Shown: one piece after another, positions 19,761 through 28,475 of the stretch | How positions within the stretch are numbered: the first letter of the stretch is position 1 | Layout: each line of letters starts with the position of its first letter | Assembly (NCBI RefSeq): GCF_001426885.1 | Contig: NZ_LMFP01000027.1 | Location: forward strand, 1-64,000 | DNA from: Pelomonas sp. Root1444 | GTDB taxonomy: Bacteria; Pseudomonadota; Gammaproteobacteria; Burkholderiales; Burkholderiaceae_C | Direction of reading: 5' to 3' | Length of the DNA stretch: 64,000 nt | The notes under the pieces: generated by a model | The model's input: the letters and a program-made list of their open reading frames with translations, nothing else | Told to the model about the DNA's origin: nothing | The model's database searches: none | Position numbers and translations under genes: made by a program

Positions 19761-21071
19761 TCATGGCCGCCATTGCAGGACGCGCACCCTGCTGGGCGGG
19801 ACGTTGGCAGTGCCTTCCCCATCGACCTGCCGCACCGCCTGCAGGAACAGGTTCAGCTCGCCGCGCGTGCGCCAAAGTTCGGTGTCGAAGCTGGGCTCCC
19901 AGGCACCGACGGCCTCGGTCGTCAGGTCGTGCACGGTCCAGCGGGCGGCGTTGAAGTCGGTGATGCGGGCCACCGACACCCTGCTGCCACGCTCTTCGTC
20001 GCGGAACACCAGCAGCGCCGTCGGCTTGTCGCCTTGCGCGTCGACCATGATCTGCGGCCGGGAGATCGGCAGGGCCTTGGTGCCGCCGCCGCTCAGCGAA
20101 AACGGTGCGCGGCGGAAGTCCAGCTCCAGCGTCTTCCATGCCCCGCCGTCGCGATACACCACCTGGTATTGCGGCACCGTGCGGCCGGCGCGCCGCCAGT
20201 AGCTGGCGATGTAGGGCTGGCCGTCCTTGTCGGCGGACATGGCCGTCTGGTTGATGAGCTCGCTGTGCTGCGGGATGCGGGCCGCGTACTCGGCGCTGGC
20301 CGCCGTGATGGGCAGCTTGTAGAGGCGGCCGTCGGCGGTCTCCCAACTGCGGCCGCCGTCGCGCGAGCGTGCATAGGCCAGGTCGTGGTTGCTGGCGACG
20401 TCGGGCGATTCGCGCCACACCCAGGAGACGTGCAGGGTGCCATGGGCGTCGAGGAAGGCCTGCCAGTAGGCGTTGCGCCGCCCTTCCCCGCTGATCAGGT
20501 TGCCGTGCAGGCGCGTCCACGCTTGGGTGGACGTGTCGTAGCGGTTGATGACCAGGTTGCCCCGGCCCGAGCCACCGTCCCGATAGAAGAACAGCAGATT
20601 GCCGTCGGGCTGGCGATGGAACTCGGGATAGGACACGGAGCGCTCGTCCAGCCCCGTCATCGGCAGCGGGTTCGTCAGAGCCAGCGCGCCGGGGCTCGCG
20701 CTGCGGGCATAGCGCAGGGCGCTGTTGTGATGGTCCCAGGCGAGATGCAGATAGCCCGCACCGTCGACCATGAGGCTGATGCTGTTGTGCGCGTCCAGCG
20801 CGTTGCCCTGGTAGGGCGTGGTCTTCAGCTCCCACGCATCGGTGCCCAGCTTGCGCTTGCCGAGCACGACGTTGGCGTCCTTGTCGTAGAAGGCGATGTA
20901 CTGCGTGTCGCCCTGCGTGACAAGCGAGTTCTTGCGGAACACGACGGCATTGACGGAATTGCGCGCCCAGCCGTCGGCCACGTCCACGACCCGCACGTCC
21001 GCGTGGTGCGGCGCAACGGCGCAACCGGCGAGCGCCGCGGCCAGGAGCACGGCAAATGCGATCGTCTTCAT
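19761..21071 (-). CDS. BNR_4 repeat lipoprotein, possible PL24/PL25-like lyase
   Basis: A 436-residue predicted lipoprotein (lipobox LAGC, cysteine at residue 17) of the BNR_4 seven-bladed propeller type. Visible elements are repeated sialidase-like turns (YARSRDGGRSW) and a pair of histidine sites, DAHNS (H95) and WDHHNS (H114/H115). Ulvan lyases of PL24 and PL25 share this fold and use two histidines about 20 residues apart, which matches. Related BNR_4 proteins are found in pectin and rhamnogalacturonan loci. I therefore infer a polysaccharide lyase or glycan hydrolase acting on uronic-acid-containing side chains. It follows the TonB receptor gene by 61 nt, in the same unit. Start chosen at ATG 21071 for the lipoprotein signal. 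Confidence 0.65.
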   Translation of the reverse strand: MKTIAFAVLLAAALAGCAVAPHHADVRVVDVADGWARNSVNAVVFRKNSLVTQGDTQYIAFYDKDANVVLGKRKLGTDAWELKTTPYQGNALDAHNSISLMVDGAGYLHLAWDHHNSALRYARSASPGALALTNPLPMTGLDERSVSYPEFHRQPDGNLLFFYRDGGSGRGNLVINRYDTSTQAWTRLHGNLISGEGRRNAYWQAFLDAHGTLHVSWVWRESPDVASNHDLAYARSRDGGRSWETADGRLYKLPITAASAEYAARIPQHSELINQTAMSADKDGQPYIASYWRRAGRTVPQYQVVYRDGGAWKTLELDFRRAPFSLSGGGTKALPISRPQIMVDAQGDKPTALLVFRDEERGSRVSVARITDFNAARWTVHDLTTEAVGAWEPSFDTELWRTRGELNLFLQAVRQVDGEGTANVPPSRVRVLQWRP

Positions 21072-21132
21072 GAGGAAGGCAAAGGGGACGAGCTTCGCAT
21101 CAAGTGCGTCCCACATTCGCTCAACGCCTTGC

Positions 21133-24000
21133 TCAGAACCTGCCGCGCAGGCCGATCTTGAAGGTGCGGCCGTCGTACTTCGCGTAGTCCATGCGGGTCC
21201 TGTCGCCCAGGCCGTACTGGCCGGTGGCGTCCTCGAAGTAGTCGTAGGCCAGCGTGTTGGACAGGTTCAGCGCTTCCAGGCGGATCTCCAGCGCGTCGTT
21301 GATCTTGTAGCTGACGTTGGCATCGAGGTAGCCGCGGCCGGCACGCCAGCGGATCAGGTCGTCGCCGTTGTTCTTCGGGGTATCGCCGTGCAGCGAACGG
21401 CCCTTGTAGTTGTACGAGGTGCGGAAGGCGAACGGCCCGTTCTCGTAGTAGAGCGTGGCGCTGTAGGCGTACTTGGGCACCTGGTTCACCTCGATGACCT
21501 TGCCCGCGTTGGTCGACCACACCTGCGTGTTGAACGGGTTGATGTGCGTGTAGCTGGCCAGCGCACCCAAGCCTTTGAACGGGTCCGGCAGGAAGGTGAA
21601 GGCCTGCTGGTACGCCAGCTCGAAGCCCTTCAACGTCTGCTTGCCGGCGTTGCTGTAGGTGCGCAGCGTCATCGGCAGGTTGGGGTCGACCTTGCCGTTG
21701 GCGTCCTGGAAGATCGCGCCGAGCGCGGTGTCCGGCAGGCCCAGCGCGCCGAAGGTGGTCTGCACGTTGTTGCCCACCGTGGCGTCGGTCAGCTCCTTCT
21801 TGAACAGAGCGGCCGACAGCATGCTGCCCTTCTGGAAGTACCACTCCAGGCTGGTGTCCAGGTTCTTGGACTTCTGCGGGCGCAGGCCGGGGTTGCCGGC
21901 CGTCGCGGTGTTGTCGAACGGGTTGGGGATGACCGTCTGCGCCGCGATGATGGACAGCGCCTGGCGGCTCAGCGTCTTACCCCAGGAGGCGCGCCAGGTC
22001 AGGCTGTCTGTCAGGTCCAGCGCGGCGCTGAAGGCCGGCAGCAGGCTGGTGTACGAGCCCTTCTCCCGGTTGGGCGCGTAGGTGAGGCTGGCACCCTGTT
22101 GCTTGTAGTTGTCGATCAGCGTTTCGGTGCGCGCGAAGCGCACGCCGGCGTTCAGGCGCAATTCCCTGTCGAACACCTGGCCCTTGAAGTCGGACTGGAC
22201 GAACGCCGTGGACACGTTCTCCTGCGCCTTGAAGCTCTGCGCCGGCGTGAAGGTGGCTTCGGAGTTGAAGGCCAGCGGGTCGAAGGTCGAGTAGGTGTAG
22301 TCGCGGGTGAAGGTGCCCCAGGCGTGCGGCCAGCCGGCGCCCATGTCCAGGTTGCCGATGGGCAGCACGGAGGTCATGCCCGAACGCAGGCCCGCCGTGC
22401 CCAGCGTGTTGAGCTTGGCGGTGGCGGCGGACGTGCCGTTGCGCTTGTTGATCTCCTTGGAGGTCTCCGAGTAGGCCAGCCCGGCTTTCAGGTGACCGGT
22501 CCAGTCGCCGGCCAGGTGGTAGTCCCAGTCGGCCACGACGCGGCCCTGGTTGCTCTTATCGGTCTCGCGGGTCCAGCCGGTACCGATGCCAAAGCCCTGG
22601 AAGTTGGCCGGGTCGGTGTAGCTGACCGGCGAGGACATCGATGGGTAGACGTGGTCGCTGCCGTAGTCGATGGTGGAGTCGACGCCGAAGATCTGGCCGG
22701 ACAGCGTGTCCTGGTAGCTCAGCGCCTTGCTGCGGTTGGTGCTCAGCTGGCTGCTCAGCACCAGCCGGTCGCTCACGGTCCAGCGGGCATTGGCGGCGAC
22801 GTAGCCGAACTGGGTCTCGTCTTCGCTGTAAGTGACGCCGCTGCTGTATGAGGTGTTGCCGAACGTGCCGGTCAGCAGGTTGGACGCCGGGTCGATCTTC
22901 ACGTTGAGCGGGATGAAGCCGTTGTTGCCGCTCTGGCCCGCCGGCTTGGTGCGGTCGGTGGTACGGCTGTTGCGGATCAACAGGCCGAAGTACATCTCGT
23001 CGCGCGAGTTCTTCAGCTTGGAGTACAGCGTGTCCAGGCTCAGGTTCAGCGTGGGCGTCTTGAATTGCAGCGAGCCCACCAGGCCGTCGCGGGTGCGGTC
23101 GTTGGAGGAGCCGTAGAAGCGGTAGATGCGCGGCAGCAGCGCGTTGTCGACCTGCTCGCGGGTGTAGCTGCCCAGACTGGCGCGCGGGCTGTCGTAGTCC
23201 AACGCGAAGGCGAAGTTGCCCTTCACGGGGTTCTGGCTGGCGCGGAAAGAGCTGTTGTAGCCGCCGGTGGCCTCGAAACCCGAGCGGTCGTTCACCGCGG
23301 CGGAATGCGACACGCCGACCAGCGCTCCCCAGTCTCCCCAGGTGTTGGAGTACAGCGCAAAGCCCATCGGGTCCGTCTTGCCGGAGGTGGTGTTGTACGA
23401 CGCGGTCACGCCATAGCGGAAAGTGCGCTTGGGATTGTCGAACGGGCGCGGCGTCTGCAGGTCCACGACGCCGCCCATGCCGCCTTCGTTCAACTCGGCC
23501 AGCGGCGATTTGTAGAAGTCCACGCGGCCGAACAGTTCGGACGCGAACACGTCATAGTTGAAACCCCGCGCCGCGCTGCCGATGGTGCTGGTAGACACGG
23601 CGTTCACGAGCGCGCCGTTCAGCGTGGTGACGGTATACACATCCGGCAGGCCGCGGATGGAAATGCGCTGGCCTTCGCCAGAGCTCTCGTCACGGTTCAG
23701 GATGACACCCGGCACGCGTTGCAGCGATTCAGCGACGTTGGCCTCGGGGAACTTGCCGATGTCCTCGGCCACGATGGAGTCGCGCACGCCGATGGCCTGC
23801 TGCTTCAACGCCATCGATTTTTCGAGGCTGGCGCGAAAACCCGTGACGACCACGGTGGACAGCTGGTTGGCGTCGGGTTTGGCCGCGGCCGCTTCCGAGG
23901 CCTTTTCGGCCGGCGGGGCCGCTGCGGCCTGGGCGTTTGCCTGGCCGTACGCGGCGGCGAGCGCCATTGACACGGCCGAATAGATCAGTTTGTGTTTCAT
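21133..24000 (-). CDS. TonB-dependent outer-membrane receptor (LacI-controlled)
   Basis: A 955-residue receptor. Signal peptide residues 1-24 (MKHKLIYSAVSMALAAAYGQ then ANAQ), TonB-box-like region STVVVTGFRASLEKS, and plug motifs VAEDIGKFPEANVAESLQR and ISIRGLPDVYT. The C-terminus ends in phenylalanine (LRGRF). It is of the large oligosaccharide-uptake class and distinct from the receptor at 8617. Three LacI-type operator sequences lie in its 645-bp upstream region, so it is probably induced with the GH105 operon by a pectic breakdown product. The BNR lipoprotein gene follows. Start at ATG 24000; an in-frame ATG at 24051 would destroy the signal peptide. Confidence 0.9.
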   Translation of the reverse strand: MKHKLIYSAVSMALAAAYGQANAQAAAAPPAEKASEAAAAKPDANQLSTVVVTGFRASLEKSMALKQQAIGVRDSIVAEDIGKFPEANVAESLQRVPGVILNRDESSGEGQRISIRGLPDVYTVTTLNGALVNAVSTSTIGSAARGFNYDVFASELFGRVDFYKSPLAELNEGGMGGVVDLQTPRPFDNPKRTFRYGVTASYNTTSGKTDPMGFALYSNTWGDWGALVGVSHSAAVNDRSGFEATGGYNSSFRASQNPVKGNFAFALDYDSPRASLGSYTREQVDNALLPRIYRFYGSSNDRTRDGLVGSLQFKTPTLNLSLDTLYSKLKNSRDEMYFGLLIRNSRTTDRTKPAGQSGNNGFIPLNVKIDPASNLLTGTFGNTSYSSGVTYSEDETQFGYVAANARWTVSDRLVLSSQLSTNRSKALSYQDTLSGQIFGVDSTIDYGSDHVYPSMSSPVSYTDPANFQGFGIGTGWTRETDKSNQGRVVADWDYHLAGDWTGHLKAGLAYSETSKEINKRNGTSAATAKLNTLGTAGLRSGMTSVLPIGNLDMGAGWPHAWGTFTRDYTYSTFDPLAFNSEATFTPAQSFKAQENVSTAFVQSDFKGQVFDRELRLNAGVRFARTETLIDNYKQQGASLTYAPNREKGSYTSLLPAFSAALDLTDSLTWRASWGKTLSRQALSIIAAQTVIPNPFDNTATAGNPGLRPQKSKNLDTSLEWYFQKGSMLSAALFKKELTDATVGNNVQTTFGALGLPDTALGAIFQDANGKVDPNLPMTLRTYSNAGKQTLKGFELAYQQAFTFLPDPFKGLGALASYTHINPFNTQVWSTNAGKVIEVNQVPKYAYSATLYYENGPFAFRTSYNYKGRSLHGDTPKNNGDDLIRWRAGRGYLDANVSYKINDALEIRLEALNLSNTLAYDYFEDATGQYGLGDRTRMDYAKYDGRTFKIGLRGRF

Positions 24001-24112
24001 TGTCTCTGCTCCATATTGCCTCAAGGGCTTTTTGTCACGTGGGCGACGCAATCATGAGCGCCGCGACTGTGTTTTGATTTTTCTAGCCTGCTTGGCGACT
24101 ACGCGCCGCATA

Positions 24113-24126
24113 TGTCAACGTTACCA
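24113..24126. promoter_or_regulatory. LacI-type operator 1
   Basis: TGTCAACGTTACCA, 12 of 14 matches to the symmetric form TGGTAACGTTACCA that I derive from the sites in this window; central CG is conserved. It lies 113 bp upstream of the TonB-receptor start. Confidence 0.6.
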
Positions 24127-24302
24127 GTGCCAAATAAACCAATCGCTGCGAATGGATCCTGCCTCGACGATCTTGTATGTCAGTGGCGACGCCACTAAAT
24201 GAAGATACGTGGAAATCAATCCCTAGGAAACAAGCGGGTCGCGTGCAGATGGATCGCGCGTGAGCCCCGAACGTATACCGTCCATCACATGCAAGGCGGA
24301 TA

Positions 24303-24316
24303 TGGTAACGTTGTCT
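24303..24316. promoter_or_regulatory. LacI-type operator 2
   Basis: TGGTAACGTTGTCT, 11 of 14 matches to TGGTAACGTTACCA. It shares the longer context GATATGGTAACGTTG with operator 3 (GGATATGG here, TGATATGG there), a near-duplicated site. Confidence 0.6.
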
Positions 24317-24404
24317 CACATAATCGAAGTTGCTTTAAGGCTACATCTTCTGAATCAATAGGCTCGCGCAGCCGATACCGCACCAACGGTTACCAAAACT
24401 GATA

Positions 24405-24418
24405 TGGTAACGTTGCCT
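24405..24418. promoter_or_regulatory. LacI-type operator 3
   Basis: TGGTAACGTTGCCT, 12 of 14 matches to TGGTAACGTTACCA, 102 bp from operator 2, a spacing close to ten helical turns. Confidence 0.6.
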
Positions 24419-24645
24419 TATCGAGGTGAAATATCGCGTTTACCCCGAGAACGCTCTCACTTCCGGTTCAAAATCCGCTACGGAGCTGCGCGCCTCTCCA
24501 CTCCAAGCGCGCCCGTTGCTCAGCAGTGAGCCTACTGTCGGTCGCTAGCAAGAAGGTATGAATAAGTCGGTCGGAAATATATGAAATTGCAAGGTGCGGC
24601 CGCTTGCCGCGCTGACTGCCCGGCCATTTCGCCATCGAACCTGCA

Positions 24646-25848
24646 CTACTCCATGCCGACGTCGACGCGGACCGGCGCAGCGATGCGCTTGCGGTAGGCC
24701 TCCACATAGGCCAACCAGGCTTGCGCGTCCGGAAATTCCCCCGACCAACTGACCGCAGCGCCCAGGTGATAGCGCAGCGGCTGGCCACTCCTGGCCCTGA
24801 CGAGGATGAGTTCGTTGTCCGGATCGGCCGCGTAACCCTCGGCGCCAGGAATGATGATCGCGGTGCCGAAGTCGCCCGCGCTGCGCTGACGCACCCACTG
24901 CATCAGCGTGTCCGGCGCACGGTAGGTGGCGACGGTCGGCGTCTGCTCAGCGTAGGCGGGTTTCTTGTTGAGGCCGAGCGCGACCGGAAGCGTCTGCGGG
25001 CTGGGGGTGTTGAAGATGCTCTCGACCGTGTCGAACAGATGCCCCGCATCTACGGTGAATCGCTTCACCTCGCTGACGGGCACGCCGTCCGCATCCCATG
25101 CCTCATAGGTGAGTTCGAAGACGGTGCGGACCGGCCCGTTCGTCACGATGCGCCAAGCCGAATAGTTGCGGCTGGTGAACAGGCGCTTGCCGTTCCAGAT
25201 GCCGGTGCCGCCTGCACCGCGCGTGCGGCCGACGGCGTACATGTCCAGCCCCTCGCCCTCGTCCTTGTGATAGTGGTCGTGCCCCTTGTTGTACCAACGG
25301 TCGATGACGAGGTAGGACGGGCGCTTGAACCAGATGTCGAGGCCACTCGTCACCAGCACTTCCTTGTCGCTGCCGGGCGGCGCGGGCTCGGCCAGCGCCG
25401 GGCCGTAGGTGCGGTGCCCGATCCTGTCGTTCTCCCAGGCGAAGTCGTCGAGGCGCTCGGGCACATAACGGGCAAATGCCTTGACGGGAAACGGCGGCGC
25501 CACGCCCGTGGTCTTCTCGACGGTGAAGCGTGCGCTCTGCTCATCCGCGGCGAAGTCGTGCTGGAAGATCAGCTCCCCGTAGGCAATGCCCTCGCCTTTC
25601 GGGTCTCGCGCCTGCGGGGCGACATTGGTGACCTGATAGGGCAGCACGTTGCCTTGGGCGTCGCGCACGGCGAGCTGGTGCATCAACGCGCCCGGAAGTC
25701 GCCGGGCCACTTCGGACCACGGGACCGTGATCGTCTCGGCAGGCCGCGCCGCCTTCAAGTCATGCCGGACCGTGACGAGCATGCGCTCCGCGGCGTCGGC
25801 GGTCAGCGTGGCCAGCGCCAGCCAGGCAGCGAGGAGCGCGCGCTTCAT
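24646..25848 (-). CDS. DUF4861-family secreted protein (pectin locus)
   Basis: A 400-residue protein with a signal peptide (MKRALLAAWLALATLTADAA). The body matches the DUF4861 pattern as I know it: a galactose-mutarotase-like beta-sandwich with DIWFKRPSYLVIDRWY and HDHYHKDEGEGLDMYAVGRTRG. The family occurs in pectin and rhamnogalacturonan utilisation loci of Bacteroidetes and Proteobacteria, usually beside GH105 and GH28 genes; no activity is firmly established to my knowledge. Its start codon overlaps the DUF2264 stop (TGATG), so translation is coupled. Last gene of the GH105-DUF2264-DUF4861 unit. Confidence 0.75.
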   Translation of the reverse strand: MKRALLAAWLALATLTADAAERMLVTVRHDLKAARPAETITVPWSEVARRLPGALMHQLAVRDAQGNVLPYQVTNVAPQARDPKGEGIAYGELIFQHDFAADEQSARFTVEKTTGVAPPFPVKAFARYVPERLDDFAWENDRIGHRTYGPALAEPAPPGSDKEVLVTSGLDIWFKRPSYLVIDRWYNKGHDHYHKDEGEGLDMYAVGRTRGAGGTGIWNGKRLFTSRNYSAWRIVTNGPVRTVFELTYEAWDADGVPVSEVKRFTVDAGHLFDTVESIFNTPSPQTLPVALGLNKKPAYAEQTPTVATYRAPDTLMQWVRQRSAGDFGTAIIIPGAEGYAADPDNELILVRARSGQPLRYHLGAAVSWSGEFPDAQAWLAYVEAYRKRIAAPVRVDVGME

Positions 25849-27110
25849 CAGTAGCTCACCGGGTAGTCCTTCGGGAACCTCTGGCTGCTGAACGCCTTCT
25901 TCTGCGTCCAGTCCTGGGCGGGCGACGTCCAGTACGAATCGGTGGCGGGCAGGCCCAGTGCCAGCAGGCCCGCCGCGGCGATGTACATGCTGCCGTTGTT
26001 GGAGTACCAGTCCCCGAGTTCCGGCTGTCGGCCGCGGAAGCCGATGGTCAGGAACCCGTCCTGGGTGAAGTTGCTCGGCCCGTCCCAGATCGCGACATGC
26101 GCGGCATGCAAGGCGGCGCGCACCTGGCCTTCGGGCAGCGACGCGGGCAATTGCTTGCGCCAGGCCAGCAGGGCCAGCGGCTGGAACACCGCGGTGCGGT
26201 AGGTGAGCGAGCGGCCGATCGGCGGATAGCTGCCTTCCGGCCCGATGAAGCGTTCCAGATGCTCGCCATAGCGCTGCGCGCGCTTCGTCGCCTGCGCCAG
26301 CAGCTCTTCGGGCTTGGCGTTCCAGAACGGCGCCTTCCTCGCCACCAGCACCTCGAGGATCTCGACGAGCATGGGGTGCATGACGTAGGCACCGTAATAG
26401 TCGAAATGGAAGTCCTGGCCGTCCTTGATCCAACCGTCGCCCACATACCACTCGTTGATCTTGCGGATCGCGCCGTTCATGCGCATCGGGTCCGATTCCT
26501 CGCCGATGGACAGCAGCCAGGCTTCGTTCATCGCCGCGAACAGCAGCCAGTTGATGTACGGCACCTCGATGCGGCGCAGGCCCTTGATCGCCGCCACGAT
26601 GCGGCCTTTCGTGGTCGCGTCGAGGGGATCCCACAGCACCTTGGGCGCTCGCATCAGGGCATTGGTGAAATAGGCCGAATCCACCAGCGCCTGGCCGTGC
26701 CCCTTCCACGTCAGCAAGTCCGGGCTCTTCGGGTCCACGGCATTGGCGTAGCTCTGCAGCGCCTGCTGCTGCAGGCGCTGGCGCAGCTGGCCTTCGGGCG
26801 TGCCATCCGCCGGCAATGCAAGCCACGGTGCGATGCCCGCGATCAGGCGGCCGAAGCATTCGAGATACGCCACGGACGGGTCGCGCCCATCCCAGGTCGG
26901 ACTCAGTTCCAGCGTGAATTTCTTCTTCAGTTCGCCCTTGGACATCAGGCCCAGCACGGGCTCGGCCATCTGCCGCAGCAGGTTGAGCATGTGGGCGCGC
27001 TCCTGCCCTGGCGTGCCGGCCGATGCGGCAGCGGCCGCCTGGCCGGCGGCCAACAAGCCCGACGCGGCCGGGCCCAGCGCCGCGGCGCGCATGAAATTTC
27101 GACGTTGCAT
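25848..27110 (-). CDS. DUF2264-family protein, probable alpha/alpha-barrel glycan enzyme
   Basis: A 420-residue protein beginning MQRRNFMRAAALG, a Tat-like signal followed by an alanine-rich hydrophobic stretch. The mature part is helical and carries DUF2264 features (PYINWLLFAAMNEAWLL, WYVGDGWIKDGQDFHFDYYG, YRTAVFQPLALLAW). DUF2264 proteins have an (alpha/alpha)6-barrel-like build similar to unsaturated-glucuronyl hydrolases and sit in pectin loci. Recent family work places some relatives among glycoside hydrolases, but I would not name a reaction here. The gene is 20 nt downstream of the GH105 gene and coupled to DUF4861. Confidence 0.75.
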   Translation of the reverse strand: MQRRNFMRAAALGPAASGLLAAGQAAAAASAGTPGQERAHMLNLLRQMAEPVLGLMSKGELKKKFTLELSPTWDGRDPSVAYLECFGRLIAGIAPWLALPADGTPEGQLRQRLQQQALQSYANAVDPKSPDLLTWKGHGQALVDSAYFTNALMRAPKVLWDPLDATTKGRIVAAIKGLRRIEVPYINWLLFAAMNEAWLLSIGEESDPMRMNGAIRKINEWYVGDGWIKDGQDFHFDYYGAYVMHPMLVEILEVLVARKAPFWNAKPEELLAQATKRAQRYGEHLERFIGPEGSYPPIGRSLTYRTAVFQPLALLAWRKQLPASLPEGQVRAALHAAHVAIWDGPSNFTQDGFLTIGFRGRQPELGDWYSNNGSMYIAAAGLLALGLPATDSYWTSPAQDWTQKKAFSSQRFPKDYPVSY

Positions 27111-27130
27111 GGTGGGTCCTCGAGGCGGCG

Positions 27131-28273
27131 TCATTGGCCGAGCAGGCGCGCCATCTCGGCGCCGGCGAGCAGGAAGGCCCCGACGCCGAAATGCGAGGTG
27201 GAGTTCTGGTCCACCACCTGGCCGGGAATCGCGCGGTCGCCGATCGGCTGGACGTAGCCCAACTTGCCGTCGGGCTGCATGGCCACGGTCGTCAGGTAGC
27301 GCCAGCCCCGCTGCGCCGCGGGCAGGTAGCGGTCGCGCGGCAGCAGGCCATTGTTGATGCCCCACAGCAGGCCGTAGGTGAAGAACGCCGTCCCGCTGGT
27401 TTCCGGGCCGGGTGCATGGGCCGGGTCGATCAGGCTGCGCGTCCAGTAACCCGCGGGCTGCTGCAGCGGCAGCAACGCGGCGGCCATGTCCTGCAGCCGG
27501 GCGACGTATTCGCCGCGGTGAGTATCGTCCTGGGGCAGGTCCGACAGCACACGGGCCAGGGCCGCGAACGCCCAGCCGTCGCCGCGCGACCAGAAATCCT
27601 TCTTCCCGTTGACGCTCTTGTGGCGCGGATAGACATAGCGCGCGTCCCGGTAGTACAGCCTTTCCTGCGGGTCGTACATGATGCTGTTGGCATGGCTGTA
27701 GTACTCGTACATCTTGTCGAGATACCGGCGATTGCCGGTGGCCTTGTACAACTTGGTCATGACCGGCATGACCATATAAAGCCCGTCCACCCACCACCAA
27801 TAATCCTTGTTGGGGGTGCTCATCTGATATTCCATCACCTCGCGAGCCCGCGCGATCTTGCGCGGGTCCTTGTCGAGCTGATACAGGTCGGCATAGACCT
27901 GGAAGCAGATCTGCCAGTCACCGAAAAGGACATGATCGGCGGTTTCGCCGTAGCTGTATTTCCAGTTCGCCTTGTCCGTCGACTTCGCGCCCATCCACTG
28001 GTTGTATTCCGCCCAGGTTTCGGAATAGCGGCGATAGTTCTCATTGCCGGTAACCCGGTACGCCTCGATATTGCCGGTATGGTAGGCCGCAACATTCCAG
28101 AACGGGCTTTCCTGCGCCGGTGTGCGGGCCGTCCAATACCCATTCACCTTGTCGATCGCGGCGATCACCGCGGCCCGGCTGCTGCCCTCGTTGGAGGGCG
28201 ACGTTGCACATCCACCGAGGGCAAGGCCCACCGTCATCAGCAGGCCTGTCACGCAATTCTTCAGTTTCATCAT
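27131..28273 (-). CDS. GH105 unsaturated rhamnogalacturonyl hydrolase lipoprotein
   Basis: A 380-residue YteR/YesR-like (alpha/alpha)6-barrel enzyme. The N-terminus has a lipoprotein signal (MTVGLALGGCATS). The GH88/GH105 catalytic region appears as WWWVDGLYMVMPVM, whose aspartate matches the catalytic Asp of YteR. Other family blocks are FWSRGDGWAFAALARVL and GTAFFTYGLLWGINNG. It removes the 4,5-unsaturated uronic acid left by pectate or rhamnogalacturonan lyases. It is the first gene of a three-gene unit; the LacI-type operator at 28333 lies about 60 bp upstream. Either of two adjacent ATGs (28273 or 28270) could start translation. Confidence 0.85.
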   Translation of the reverse strand: MMKLKNCVTGLLMTVGLALGGCATSPSNEGSSRAAVIAAIDKVNGYWTARTPAQESPFWNVAAYHTGNIEAYRVTGNENYRRYSETWAEYNQWMGAKSTDKANWKYSYGETADHVLFGDWQICFQVYADLYQLDKDPRKIARAREVMEYQMSTPNKDYWWWVDGLYMVMPVMTKLYKATGNRRYLDKMYEYYSHANSIMYDPQERLYYRDARYVYPRHKSVNGKKDFWSRGDGWAFAALARVLSDLPQDDTHRGEYVARLQDMAAALLPLQQPAGYWTRSLIDPAHAPGPETSGTAFFTYGLLWGINNGLLPRDRYLPAAQRGWRYLTTVAMQPDGKLGYVQPIGDRAIPGQVVDQNSTSHFGVGAFLLAGAEMARLLGQ

Positions 28274-28332
28274 TGGAAGTCGGTTGGGTGCGGTGGCGCC
28301 AGCCCACGTCTTCCGCGACGGTGGGAGGAGTA

Positions 28333-28346
28333 TGGTCACGTTAGCA
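28333..28346. promoter_or_regulatory. LacI-type operator 4 (GH105 operon)
   Basis: TGGTCACGTTAGCA, 12 of 14 matches to TGGTAACGTTACCA, in the divergent region between the GH105 operon and lacI, about 60 bp from the GH105 start. A further similar half (CGGTTAACGCTGG) follows at about 28350. Confidence 0.6.
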
Positions 28347-28430
28347 TATCGGTTAACGCTGGCGAAGCCGTTTTTCCCCGTACGGGCCAGCGGGCGGCGA
28401 TCGCTCGGCCGTATGAGCGATACATATGTG

Positions 28431-28444
28431 TGGTATCGTCACCA
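28431..28444. promoter_or_regulatory. LacI-type operator 5 (autoregulatory)
   Basis: TGGTATCGTCACCA, 12 of 14 matches to TGGTAACGTTACCA and nearly symmetric, 31 bp before the lacI start codon. It would give autorepression and, with operator 4 about 98 bp away, a possible loop. Confidence 0.6.
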
Positions 28445-28475
28445 CATTCTTTGTATCTTGTCGCCGTCACGACCC

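Larger units (their letters stand above)
24001..24645. other. 645-bp regulatory region upstream of the TonB receptor
   Basis: No gene is supported. Unusually AT-rich for the window. It holds three LacI-type operators (24113, 24303, 24405) and a partial one near 24383 (ACCAACGGTTACCA). The right part (24430-24645) is the 3' untranslated end of the DUF4861 gene. Sites spread over 300 bp would allow DNA looping by a LacI tetramer. Confidence 0.6.

Noticed and set aside
24382-24396. Sixth LacI operator (ACCAACGGTTACCA)
   Set aside because: Only one half matches and the centre is shifted by one base, so it was left as a partial site.
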